The position numbers were made by a program, and so were the translations under genes. 64,000 nt of DNA from an uncultured Paracoccaceae bacterium. Its GTDB lineage: Bacteria; Pseudomonadota; Alphaproteobacteria; Rhodobacterales; Rhodobacteraceae. This document shows positions 54,464-62,434 of the stretch, one piece after another. The notes beneath the pieces are model-generated. The model saw only the letters and a program-made list of their open reading frames with translations, was not told the DNA's origin and made no database searches. Where the stretch lies: positions 42,780 through 106,779 of the forward strand of contig CANKVU010000019.1 in NCBI GenBank assembly GCA_947487205.1. Reading direction: 5' to 3'. The first letter of the stretch is position 1. Each line of letters starts with the position of its first letter.

Positions 54464-55438
54464 TCAGTACATCGAATCCGCGGCCGGCCCGTAGAAGTCG
54501 CTGGCCTTGTACTCGCCGACATTCTCCTTCGTGATCAGGACGGCGTCCTGGTACTGGATCTCGGGGATGTCGCCGCCCTCGCCGTTCATGATCCGGATCG
54601 CCTGCTCGACGGCCATCTGGCCCATCTTGTAGGGCACCTGCGCCATGGTCGCCTGGACCAGTCCCGCCTCGATCCCCTGGAACATGGTCGGGAACCCGTC
54701 GATGCCGACCGAGATCAGTCCCTCGACGCCGGCCTGCTGGGCCGCCTTCGCCGCGCCGAGCGCCATCGCGTCGCTCTCGGCGAAGACGCCCTGCAGGTCG
54801 GGGTTCGCGATCATGATGTTCTGCGCGGCCTTGAAGGCTTCGTTCTCGTCCCAGTTGGCGGTCTGCGTGGCCACCACCTCCACGTCCGGGTAATTCTCCA
54901 GCGCCTCGTTGCATCCCTGGCTGCGCTGCTGCTCGGCGGTCGAGCCCAGCACGCCGCGCAGGATCGCGATCTGCCCCGATCCGCCCATCTCGTCGAACAT
55001 CCAGCTGCACAGCTCGCGCGCCGCCTTCACGCTGTCGGTGGCGATGAAGGTGGCCAATTCGCCGCTGCCCGATTCGGGCCGCTGGTCGACGGCGATCACC
55101 GGGACGCCGGCATCGTTCGCGGCCTGCACGCCGGACTGGGCCGCGGTCGAATCCTGCGAGATGAAGATCAGCGCCCCGATCTGCTGGACCAGCAGGTTCT
55201 GGACCTGGTTGATCTGCTCGCGGGAATTGTTCGAGGCGGAAGCCACGCTCAACTCGTAGCCGGCCTCCTCGGCGGCGGCGCGCATGCCGTCGACGGCCGC
55301 CACGTAGAACAGCGATTTCTGGTCCGCCACGGACACGCCGATCACCGGCTTGTCCTGTGCCTGGACCGCGACGGGCGCCAGGGCCGCGGCACAGACCGCC
55401 CCCATGAGCCCCCGGATTGCCGAACGTCTGTTTGTCAT
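54464..55438 (-). CDS. Sugar/polyol-binding periplasmic protein (RbsB-like)
   Basis: A 324-residue type I periplasmic binding protein. It starts with an export signal (MTNRRSAIRGLMGAVCAAAL, cleavage near VQAQD). The two-lobe fold is shown by IGVSVADQKSLFYVAAVDGM, QIGALIFISQDSTAAQSGVQ, GVPVIAVDQRPESGSGELAT, GVFAESDAMALGAAKAAQQA and LISVGIDGFPTMFQGIEAGL. GAGGAGGAG lies upstream; I take ATG 55438, though TTG 55447 and GTG 55441 are in frame. It captures the substrate for the importer encoded next. The D-R-P and D-A motifs are those of ribose/polyol binders. Confidence 0.92.
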   Translation of the reverse strand: MTNRRSAIRGLMGAVCAAALAPVAVQAQDKPVIGVSVADQKSLFYVAAVDGMRAAAEEAGYELSVASASNNSREQINQVQNLLVQQIGALIFISQDSTAAQSGVQAANDAGVPVIAVDQRPESGSGELATFIATDSVKAARELCSWMFDEMGGSGQIAILRGVLGSTAEQQRSQGCNEALENYPDVEVVATQTANWDENEAFKAAQNIMIANPDLQGVFAESDAMALGAAKAAQQAGVEGLISVGIDGFPTMFQGIEAGLVQATMAQVPYKMGQMAVEQAIRIMNGEGGDIPEIQYQDAVLITKENVGEYKASDFYGPAADSMY

Positions 55439-55498
55439 CACAATCAATCTCCTCCTCTGTGGTCGAGGCGTGCCGCCTCGGTGATCCTGCCGGTCCGG

Positions 55499-56173
55499 TC
55501 AGTCGGGACCGCCCCGTTGCAGCCGGTCCCTGAGGCGGGCCATGAAGCCCGCCGCCCCCGTGCCGTCCACGGCGCGGTGATCGGATGTCAGCGTCATCTC
55601 GGCGATCTGGCGCCAGTCGGGCGTGCCGTCGTTCCACACGTAGCGGTGGTTGGTGCGCCCGACGGCCAGGATCCCCACCTGCGGCGGGTTCAGGATGGCC
55701 GTGAACTGGGTCACGTCGAACATGCCCAGGTTCGAGATGGTGAAGGTGGCGCCGGTCACGTCCGCGATCGCGATCCGCCCGGCGCGGACCTTGTCGACCA
55801 GCGATCGGCGCGTCTCGGCGATCTCGGACAGCGACAGCGTGTCCGCCCCGCGGATGACGGGCACCGTCAGGCCGCGGTCCGAGGCGACGGCGAGGCCGAT
55901 ATTGACCTCGTCGTAGCGGATCACCGTGTCGTCCCGGAAATGCGCGTTGAGCGTCGCGTCCTCCTTCAGCGTGCGCGCCACGTCCGAGATCAGGACATCG
56001 GTGACGGTCACGCCGTCGCCCCGCCGCGCGAGCGCGCCGGCCATGTCCATCTCCACGACGATGTCGAACATCGGCGCCTGCCAGGCGGCGCTCATGGCCC
56101 GGGCCATGAGCTTTGCGGTCCGGCCCAGGGGGATCTCCCGGCCGACCGGCTCGGCGATGGCTGTCTTTGCCAT
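55499..56173 (-). CDS. 2-oxoacid dehydrogenase E2 catalytic domain, without lipoyl domain
   Basis: A 224-residue acyltransferase domain with the substrate-binding start REIPLGRTAKLMARAMSAAW, APMFDIVVEMDMAGALARRG, NIGLAVASDRGLTVPVIRGA, ATFTISNLGMFDVTQFTAIL and the catalytic SDHRAVDGTGAAGF (HxxxD). Normal E2 chains have one to three lipoyl domains and a peripheral-subunit-binding domain in front; all are missing here. A separate lipoyl protein is encoded at 58763 in the same operon, so E2 appears to be split over two genes. It probably transfers an acyl group to CoA. GGAGGA precedes the ATG. Confidence 0.92.
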   Translation of the reverse strand: MAKTAIAEPVGREIPLGRTAKLMARAMSAAWQAPMFDIVVEMDMAGALARRGDGVTVTDVLISDVARTLKEDATLNAHFRDDTVIRYDEVNIGLAVASDRGLTVPVIRGADTLSLSEIAETRRSLVDKVRAGRIAIADVTGATFTISNLGMFDVTQFTAILNPPQVGILAVGRTNHRYVWNDGTPDWRQIAEMTLTSDHRAVDGTGAAGFMARLRDRLQRGGPD

Positions 56174-56185
56174 GGTCCTCCTCCC

Positions 56186-57052
56186 TCAGGCCGCCGCGGC
56201 GGCGCGGCGCGCCGTCTTGCCGGCGCAGCCATAGAGTTTCATCTTCTCGATCGTGGCGTCGATCATCCGATCGCGCCCCTCGGCCATCGCTTCCTCCAGC
56301 TGCCGGTCGCCCCTGGCCCAGACGGCCTCGAACCCCTTGCGGAAGGCGTGGCGCAGGTCGGTATCGGCGTTGAACTTGCACACCCCCGCGGCCCTGGCGT
56401 CCCGCACCTCCTGCTCGGAAAGGCCCGATGCGCCGTGGAGGACCAGGGGAATGCCGGTCGCATCGCGGATCTCGCGCAGGCGCGTGATGCTGATCGGCTT
56501 CTCGGGTCGATCCGGGACGACCCCGTGGACGATGCCCACAGACACCGCGAGATAGTCGATGCCCGTCTCCCTCACGAAGCGCCGCGCCTCTGCCACGTCG
56601 GTGTAGTACGCCTCCCAGTCGACATCCTCGCCCGCGTCGGGGATCTTGCCCAGCTCCGCCTCGACGGGAATGCCGAAGGCGTGGGCGATTTCCACGACCT
56701 TGCGGGTGGTGGCGATGTTGTCCTCGAACGGCAGGTGGGCGCCGTCGTACATGACCGAGGTGAAGCCGAGGCGGATCGCCTCCATCACCTCGTCCCAGGA
56801 GCCGTGGTCAAGATGGAGGACGTATTCGGCCTGCGTCCGCTCGGCGACCCGGGTGGTCAGCTCGAAGGCCCGCGCGACCCCCATATGGGGGATGATCGCC
56901 CGCCCGACCTGCATGAAGACCGGCGAGGCGGCGCGCTCGGCGGCCCAGAGCAGCGCCTCGGCCGTCTCCTCGTTGTGCATGTTGTAGGCGCCGACGGCAT
57001 AGCCGCCGTCCCGCGCCGCCTGGATGATCGTCCTCGGATCGGCCTGTTTCAC
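56186..57052 (-). CDS. Class II fructose-bisphosphate-type aldolase (GatY/KbaY-like)
   Basis: A 288-residue zinc aldolase. Seen: GGYAVGAYNMHNEETAEALL, LHLDHGSWDEVMEAIRLGFT (catalytic Asp and Zn His), VEAELGKIPDAGED, IVHGVVPDRPEKPISI (Zn His) and PLVLHGASGLSEQEV (Zn His). The short length fits the tagatose/keto-sugar-bisphosphate branch more than glycolytic FbaA. The start is GTG 57052 with AGGAG upstream, overlapping the stop of the GlpD-like gene (GTGA). It should split a ketose phosphate into DHAP and an aldehyde. Confidence 0.92.
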   Translation of the reverse strand: MKQADPRTIIQAARDGGYAVGAYNMHNEETAEALLWAAERAASPVFMQVGRAIIPHMGVARAFELTTRVAERTQAEYVLHLDHGSWDEVMEAIRLGFTSVMYDGAHLPFEDNIATTRKVVEIAHAFGIPVEAELGKIPDAGEDVDWEAYYTDVAEARRFVRETGIDYLAVSVGIVHGVVPDRPEKPISITRLREIRDATGIPLVLHGASGLSEQEVRDARAAGVCKFNADTDLRHAFRKGFEAVWARGDRQLEEAMAEGRDRMIDATIEKMKLYGCAGKTARRAAAAA

Positions 57053-58731
57053 GCTCTGTCTCCTCCTGCGGTTTCGACCTCGCGCCGGGACGCGGGCGAT
57101 GTTCTCGGGGCCTCCTCCGCCCGCCCGTCCGGCAGGCCGAAGCGGCGGATATAGGTGCGGTAGGCGTCGATCTCGCGCGCGGTGCGCGCCGCGTCCCAGC
57201 CCTCGGAGCGCGCGAGCACGTCCGCGGCGCGATCGAGCGCCTCCCGCCCGCAGGTCGAGTTCAACCCGACCATCACGCGCCGGATCAGCACGTCGGTCAG
57301 CGTGCGGCAGAACTCGTTGCGGAAGGTGAAGACCAGCTCGGCCCCGATCGCCCCGGTTTCGGGGTCGAACGGAACGAGGAGCGACGGCTCCGCCCGGCCG
57401 AGGGCGAGAATGTCCCCGGCCCGCGACCCGTAGATGCCGACCAGGCGCTCGACGGTCGCGGGCCCGGCGCCGCTCAACGCCACCAGATCCTCGCGATAGG
57501 CCGCCCGGTCGTTGATGCGGGCGCCGGGGAACAGGATCTCGGCCGTGCGGCAGCGCGGCGCCTTGCGGCCGAAATGCGCGAACACCTCGTCCACCGTTTC
57601 CTCCGCCAGGCTGCGATAGGTGGTCAGCTTGCCCCCGATGATCGACAGCAGGCCCTTCAATTCCGGCGCGTGGTCGTGGATGACGTGGCTGCGCGGCACC
57701 TTCCATTCCGATTCCGCGGGCACGTAGGGAAGCGGACGGACGCCGCTATAGGTGTAGAGGATGTCGTCCCGGGTCAGGCCCGCCTCCGGCACGAGGCTGT
57801 TGACCTCTCCGAGCAGGTAATCGACTTCGGCGTCGTCGGCCCGCGCGGTATCGGGATCGCGGTCGTACTTCTTGTCGGTCGTGCCGATCAGGTACCGCTC
57901 TCCCCACGGGATGATGAGGACCAGCCGGCCGTCCTGGCGCGATTCGTAATAGACCACGTCGTCGGGCGCGCCGGGGAACGGGTCGACGATCAGATGGCTG
58001 CCCTTGGCGCCGCCGATCTGGCGCCGCTCGGCGCGGCCGCCCAGGACGGCGTCGACCCAGGGCCCGGCGGCGTTCACGACCAGCCGCGCGGCCAGCGTGT
58101 GGCGCGCCCCGGTCAGTTCGTCGACATAACGCACCCCGCGCACCTCTCCCTCCTCCTCGACGAAGCCGTCGACGCGGGCATGGGTATGGATGTGGACCCC
58201 CTCGGCATGGGCCGCGAGCGCGACCTCCACGCAGAGCCGCTCGGACCAGACCACCTGCCCGTCCATGAAGATCGCCGAGCCCTGAAGCCCGTCGGGGTCC
58301 ATCTTCGGAAAGCGGCGCAGGGTCTCCTCGCGCGACAGCGTGCGGTGGGACACGGTCGACTTGTCGAAAGACAGGATGTCGTAGGCGATCATGCCCACGC
58401 GAAGCGCCCACCTCGACCGCCGGTTATGGGCGTAGAACGGGATCATGAGCGGCACCGGCACGACGAGGTGCGGCGCGAGGCGGAACAGACGCTCCCGTTC
58501 GCGCAGCGATTCCCGCACAAGGGCCACGTCCCCCTGTTCCAGGTAGCGCAGGCCGCCATGGATCAGGCGGCCCGACCAGCTCGACGTTCCGGAGCCGATA
58601 TCCTCCTTCTCGACGAGGGCGACGCGCAGCCCCCGCGACGCCGCATCGCGGGCGATGCCGGCGCCGTTGATGCCGGCGCCGATCACCACAAGGTCGAAAA
58701 CGTCGTCGGCCTTCTCGCTGGTCGTGGTCAT
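57049..58731 (-). CDS. glpD: FAD-dependent glycerol-3-phosphate dehydrogenase (GlpD-like)
   Basis: A 560-residue flavoprotein with the dinucleotide loop DLVVIGAGINGAGIARDAAS, followed by SWSGRLIHGGLRYLEQGDVA, LVVNAAGPWVDAVLGGRAE, IPWGERYLIGTTDKKYD and GGKLTTYRSLAEETVDEV, all standard for GlpD. The C-terminal helical domain is present (REALDRAADVLARSEGWDA). It oxidises a polyol phosphate and passes electrons to quinone at the membrane. In ery-type operons a GlpD homologue (EryB) oxidises erythritol phosphate, so the substrate here need not be glycerol-3-phosphate. GGGAGG precedes the ATG. Confidence 0.92.
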   Translation of the reverse strand: MTTTSEKADDVFDLVVIGAGINGAGIARDAASRGLRVALVEKEDIGSGTSSWSGRLIHGGLRYLEQGDVALVRESLRERERLFRLAPHLVVPVPLMIPFYAHNRRSRWALRVGMIAYDILSFDKSTVSHRTLSREETLRRFPKMDPDGLQGSAIFMDGQVVWSERLCVEVALAAHAEGVHIHTHARVDGFVEEEGEVRGVRYVDELTGARHTLAARLVVNAAGPWVDAVLGGRAERRQIGGAKGSHLIVDPFPGAPDDVVYYESRQDGRLVLIIPWGERYLIGTTDKKYDRDPDTARADDAEVDYLLGEVNSLVPEAGLTRDDILYTYSGVRPLPYVPAESEWKVPRSHVIHDHAPELKGLLSIIGGKLTTYRSLAEETVDEVFAHFGRKAPRCRTAEILFPGARINDRAAYREDLVALSGAGPATVERLVGIYGSRAGDILALGRAEPSLLVPFDPETGAIGAELVFTFRNEFCRTLTDVLIRRVMVGLNSTCGREALDRAADVLARSEGWDAARTAREIDAYRTYIRRFGLPDGRAEEAPRTSPASRREVETAGGDRA

Positions 58732-58762
58732 GAATTGCCTCCCTCGCGCCGCCCGGGACCGG

Positions 58763-59008
58763 TCAGTCGTCGGTCTCGATGATCGCCAGCCGGGTCCGCA
58801 CCTTCGCCTCCTCTCCCTCCTGGACGAGGATCTCGGTCAGGGTGCCGGTGGCGGGGGCCTCCAGTTCCTGGGTGGCCTTCTCGGCCTCGATCTCGGCGAT
58901 GGGCTCGTCCTCGGTGACCTTGTCGCCCACCTTCTTCATCCACTGGGTGACGGTCCCTTCGCTCATCCCCATGCCCCATTGGGGCAGCAGCACGTCCACT
59001 TTCATCAC
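58763..59008 (-). CDS. Stand-alone lipoyl-domain protein
   Basis: An 81-residue protein that is just one biotinyl/lipoyl domain: VDVLLPQWGMGMSEGTVTQW, VGDKVTEDEPIAEIEAEKAT and ELEAPATGTLTEILVQEGEE. Lys44 in EIEAEKATQE is the attachment lysine. Dehydrogenase E2 chains normally carry this domain fused to the catalytic part; here the catalytic part is encoded about 2.6 kb downstream (55499). It lies 37 bases after the E1-beta gene and 31 bases before the GlpD-like gene. It is expected to shuttle the acyl group between E1 and E2 and to be lipoylated by LipA/LipB; lipA is encoded at the right edge of the window. Confidence 0.92.
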   Translation of the reverse strand: MMKVDVLLPQWGMGMSEGTVTQWMKKVGDKVTEDEPIAEIEAEKATQELEAPATGTLTEILVQEGEEAKVRTRLAIIETDD

Positions 59009-59045
59009 TCTCGCTCCGTCTGTCTGTCTTGCGGGATCGGTCGGC

Positions 59046-60044
59046 TCAGTCGCGCGTCACGGCCTCGATGGCGGCGACGATGCGTTCGGTGGTCGGATAG
59101 ATCTGCTCCTCCAGGGCCGGGCTGAAGGGCACCTGCATGTCCCGGGCACAGACCCTCCGGATCGGCGCCTTGAGGGAGGAATACGCCTCCTCGGCCACCA
59201 CGGCGGCGATCTCGGCGGCGGCACCGCAGGTGCGATGCGCGGGCTCGGCGATCACCAGCCGGCCGGTCCGCATCACCGATTCCACGATCGTCTTGGTGTC
59301 GAGCGGAACGAGCGTGCGGGGGTCGATGACCTCGCATTCGACGCCGGTCCCGGCCATCTTCTCGGCCGCCTTGAGGGCCACCGGAACCGAGCCCGAGATC
59401 GCGACGAGCGTCACGTCGCCGCCCTCGCGCCGCGTGCGGGCCTGCCCGAAGGGGATGCGGTACTCGCCGTCCTGCACCTCCTCCTTGGCACCCCAGAGCG
59501 GCACCGCCTCGAAGGTGAGGACCGGGTCCTCGCTGTCGACGGCCTGGCGCAGCAATCCCTTGGCGTCGGACGCCGAGGCCGGGGCCATCACCTTCAATCC
59601 GGGCACGCCCATGAACATCGGGTAGGGGCGATCCGAATGATGCGCCCCGGTCGAGAGCGAGTAGAACATGGCGGAGCGGAACACCGCCGGGATCGAGCTC
59701 TGGCCGCCGAACATGTAGCGGTTCTTGGCCGCCTGGTTCACGAACTGGTCCATCGCCATGTAGAGGAAGCTCGAATAGGACAGGTCCACGATCGGCCGCA
59801 GCCCGGTCATCGCGGCGCCGATGGCGCATCCGACGATGGCCTCCTCGGCGATCGGCGTATTGCGGACCCGCGACCGGCCGAAGCGCTGGACGAAATCGCC
59901 CTGCTCGGCGCGTTCCTTGCCCCCGCCGGTGGTGCCGTAGACGTTCGCCTCCACGTCCTCGCCGATGACGACGACCCGGTCGTCGGCGACCATCGCCTCT
60001 TCCTGGGCCGCGCCGATGGCGGCGATGTAGGTCATGATGCTCAT
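59046..60044 (-). CDS. TPP-dependent 2-oxoacid/acetoin dehydrogenase E1 beta
   Basis: A 332-residue beta subunit: VVVIGEDVEANVYGTTGG, NTPIAEEAIVGCAIGAAMTG, FLYMAMDQFVNQAAKNRYMF, HHSDRPYPMFMGVPGLKVMA and VIDPRTLVPLDTKTIVESV. The start ATG 60044 overlaps the stop of the alpha gene (ATGA). With alpha it forms the heterotetramer that decarboxylates a 2-oxo acid or cleaves acetoin with TPP. The pair looks closest to acetoin-dehydrogenase-type E1, but this is a judgement by eye. The E3 dihydrolipoyl dehydrogenase is not in the window. Confidence 0.93.
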   Translation of the reverse strand: MSIMTYIAAIGAAQEEAMVADDRVVVIGEDVEANVYGTTGGGKERAEQGDFVQRFGRSRVRNTPIAEEAIVGCAIGAAMTGLRPIVDLSYSSFLYMAMDQFVNQAAKNRYMFGGQSSIPAVFRSAMFYSLSTGAHHSDRPYPMFMGVPGLKVMAPASASDAKGLLRQAVDSEDPVLTFEAVPLWGAKEEVQDGEYRIPFGQARTRREGGDVTLVAISGSVPVALKAAEKMAGTGVECEVIDPRTLVPLDTKTIVESVMRTGRLVIAEPAHRTCGAAAEIAAVVAEEAYSSLKAPIRRVCARDMQVPFSPALEEQIYPTTERIVAAIEAVTRD

Positions 60045-61045
60045 TTCACGTCCTCCAGGTCGTAGGCGTCGGTGTAGAGGTCCTCGAACGCGACGGCGGG
60101 GTCGGGATCCGGGCTGTCGAGCGCGAAACGCACGCAGGCCTCGACCTCCTCCTCGATCTCGGACTGGATGGCGTCCATCGTCGACGCGTCGGCCAGACCT
60201 TCGTCGATCAGGTGGGCGCGATGCAGGACGATCGGATCGCGGCTGGTCCACAACTCGCGCTCGTCCACGTTCCGGTAATCGACGTTGATCCGCAGACCCT
60301 CGGAATGCTCGCGGAAGCGGTAGGTCATCACTTCGACCAGCGTCGGCCCCGCGCCGGAGCGCGCGCGCTCGGCCGCCTCGGCGACGGCGGCATGCACGTC
60401 GAGGATCTCCTGGCCGTTCTCGACCCGCACGCCCGGCATGCCGAAGCCCTGCGCGCGGTCGCAGATCCGGCCGCCGGTCACGGTATGGGCGGGCGTGGAC
60501 AGCGCGTAGTGGTTGTTCTCGCACAGGAAGATCACCGGCAGCTTCCAGGCAGAGGCGAGGTTCATGGCCTCGTAGAGCACCCCCTGGTTGGCCGCGCCGT
60601 CGCCGAAGAAGCACATCGCCACGCGGCCCTCGTTCAGCACCTGCGCCGAGAACCCGGCACCGACGGCGATCGGGATCGACGACCCGGTGATCCCCGACTC
60701 GCCCAGGCTGCCGACCGCCCGGTCGGCCAGGTGCAGCGATCCGCCCTTGCCGCGGCACACGCCGGTCGCCTTCCCCACGAGCTCGGCCATCAGCGGCCCG
60801 AGATCCGAGCCCATTCCGATCGGGTGGCCGTGGCTGCGGTGATTGCCGGTGATGTGGTCGCCCGTCTGCAGCGCCATGCAGGCCCCCACGACCTGCGCCT
60901 CCTGGCCGATGCTGGTATGCACCGTCCCCGGTATCTGACCGCGCTTGACCATCTTCGAGGCACGCTCGTCGAACAGGCGGATGCGCAGCATGCGCCGCTG
61001 CATCTCCAGCCTCGTCTCGACCGGCAGGCTTCCATCTAGCGCCAT
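60041..61045 (-). CDS. TPP-dependent 2-oxoacid/acetoin dehydrogenase E1 alpha
   Basis: A 334-residue alpha subunit. The TPP motif is CFFGDGAANQGVLYEAMNLA with FLCENNHYALST following. GQIPGTVHTSIGQEAQVVGA, ITGNHRSHGHPIGMG and CRGKGGSLHLADRAVGSLGE are typical of acetoin/pyruvate E1 alpha. It is the first gene of the 13-kb polyol operon. AGGAGGGGG stands 7 bases before ATG 61045; ATG 61072 in frame lies inside a possible operator and is less likely. Placing E1 first suggests high expression of the oxidative branch. Confidence 0.93.
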   Translation of the reverse strand: MALDGSLPVETRLEMQRRMLRIRLFDERASKMVKRGQIPGTVHTSIGQEAQVVGACMALQTGDHITGNHRSHGHPIGMGSDLGPLMAELVGKATGVCRGKGGSLHLADRAVGSLGESGITGSSIPIAVGAGFSAQVLNEGRVAMCFFGDGAANQGVLYEAMNLASAWKLPVIFLCENNHYALSTPAHTVTGGRICDRAQGFGMPGVRVENGQEILDVHAAVAEAAERARSGAGPTLVEVMTYRFREHSEGLRINVDYRNVDERELWTSRDPIVLHRAHLIDEGLADASTMDAIQSEIEEEVEACVRFALDSPDPDPAVAFEDLYTDAYDLEDVK

Positions 61046-61352
61046 CGGGACCCCCTCCTCGTCCTGAACCATATGTCCGTTTAATGGTCATATGTATCAG
61101 TGTGGATGGCGTGGCAAGGAAAATCGTGACCGAAGGGGCGGATTTGAACCTAATACATAATCTATGGACAAATGAGCCAAAGCCGATAAGCAAGGCTTTT
61201 CAGGGGAATGATCGTTAACCTGGGTTGGGAACATTCCCCGGCCGAAGGGGTATCGGGGCCGGCGGGCCCTCCGGTCCGGGGCGCTGGACAGGACGCCGCC
61301 GCCGGGCCAAGGAAACCGGAACGAGACCTGATCAACCTGGAGTAACGCGCGG
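61046..61352. promoter_or_regulatory. Divergent promoter/operator region between E1 alpha operon and SorC regulator
   Basis: This AT-richer 307-base region (61071-61220) separates the minus-strand operon from its likely regulator. Two exact CATATGT heptamers at 61070-61076 and 61089-61095 are spaced 19 bp centre to centre, about two helical turns. A further related element, ATGGACAAATGA, lies near 61164-61175. A related GACATATG occurs upstream of the second kinase. SorC-family tetramers bind such repeated sites. A hairpin-like AAGC...GCTT lies near 61185-61200. Confidence 0.5.
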
Positions 61353-62303
61353 ATGCCGGAGATCGACAGACGAAGCGGAGAGGCGGCCCGGGCCGCCTGG
61401 CTCTACTATGCCGAGGAGATGACTCAGAGCCAGGTCGCGCACAAGCTGGGCGTCAGCCGCAGCACGGTGATCCGGTTGCTGCGCCGCGCCAAGGAAACCG
61501 GGCTCGTCAACATCTCCCTCGGCGTCGCCTCGGAAACCTTTGCCGCCGAACGCGACCTCGAAGCGCGGTTCGGCCTCGAGAAGGTCCGCATCGTCCCCGT
61601 GGCGGAGGATGCCGAGATGCAGCGCCGCTGGGTCGGCCAGGTCGCGGCCGAGACGCTGGTGGAGATGGCCCGCGACGACAGCATCGTGGCGGTCAGCTGG
61701 GGCACGACCCTCCAGGCCATGGCCGATTCGCTCTTCGGCAACACCGGGCTCAAGGGGATGCAGACCGTGGCCCTCGTGGGCGGGCTCCACAATGCCAGCC
61801 GCGGCACGAACCCGTTCGAGGTAGCCGAGCAGGTCGGGCAGTTCTTCGGCGGGCTCGCCCGCGCCATCTATGCCCCCGTCTACGTCAAGAACGCCGAGAC
61901 CGTGGCGGGGCTGCGCGCCGATACGGGCGTCCACGAGGCGCTGGAAATGGCGCGCAACGCCTCGCTCGTGGTGTTCGGGGTCGGGGCGCTCGACGACGAG
62001 GCGACGATGCTGAAGCTCGGCTACATCACGCCGCAGGAACACGCCTTCCTGGCCGAACGCGGGGCCGTCGGGGACATCGCCTGCCGCTGGATCGACGCCG
62101 AGGGATGCCCCGTCGACCTTCCCGACACGATCAACCCGATCAGTATCTCCCTGCGCTCGATCTCCGCGATCCCGAACCGGCTCGCGGTCGCCTTCGGGCT
62201 GCCCAAGCGGCAGATCATCCGGGCGGCGCTGCGCGGCGGCTTCGTCACCCACCTCGTCGTGGACGAGGACGTGGCGCGATTCCTCCTCGACGCGGAGGCG
62301 TGA
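61353..62303 (+). CDS. SorC-family sugar-responsive transcriptional regulator
   Basis: A 316-residue regulator. The N-terminal helix-turn-helix is MTQSQVAHKLGVSRSTVIRL LRRAKETGLV; the sugar-phosphate-binding domain has DSIVAVSWGTTLQAMADSLF, ALVGGLHNASRGTNPFEVAE, LVVFGVGALDD and SISLRSISAIPNRLAVAFGL. EryD of erythritol operons belongs to the same family. It is transcribed away from the long polyol operon and toward the second FGGY kinase and lipA, so it very likely controls both directions, binding the CATATG repeats until a pathway sugar phosphate accumulates. GGAGTAA precedes ATG 61353. Confidence 0.92.
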   Translation: MPEIDRRSGEAARAAWLYYAEEMTQSQVAHKLGVSRSTVIRLLRRAKETGLVNISLGVASETFAAERDLEARFGLEKVRIVPVAEDAEMQRRWVGQVAAETLVEMARDDSIVAVSWGTTLQAMADSLFGNTGLKGMQTVALVGGLHNASRGTNPFEVAEQVGQFFGGLARAIYAPVYVKNAETVAGLRADTGVHEALEMARNASLVVFGVGALDDEATMLKLGYITPQEHAFLAERGAVGDIACRWIDAEGCPVDLPDTINPISISLRSISAIPNRLAVAFGLPKRQIIRAALRGGFVTHLVVDEDVARFLLDAEA

Positions 62304-62364
62304 TCCCGACCTCCCCCTTGCCAATCGCCCGCGACTGGCGCATGGTTCTTTTGTTCATGTGCTA

Positions 62365-62373
62365 GACATATGC
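62365..62373. promoter_or_regulatory. Putative SorC operator before the second kinase
   Basis: GACATATGC in the 131-base gap between the regulator and the kinase shares GACATATG with the site next to the E1 alpha start (GGACATATGG on the minus strand). TTCATGTG lies 9 bases upstream of it. Shared sequence at both ends of the divergon suggests common control; inference only. Confidence 0.4.
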
Positions 62374-62434
62374 GCCTTGTCGATCGAGGAGCCGCCGTCG
62401 CGAGGCGGGATCGCGGGCGAAAGAGGGGGGAGCG

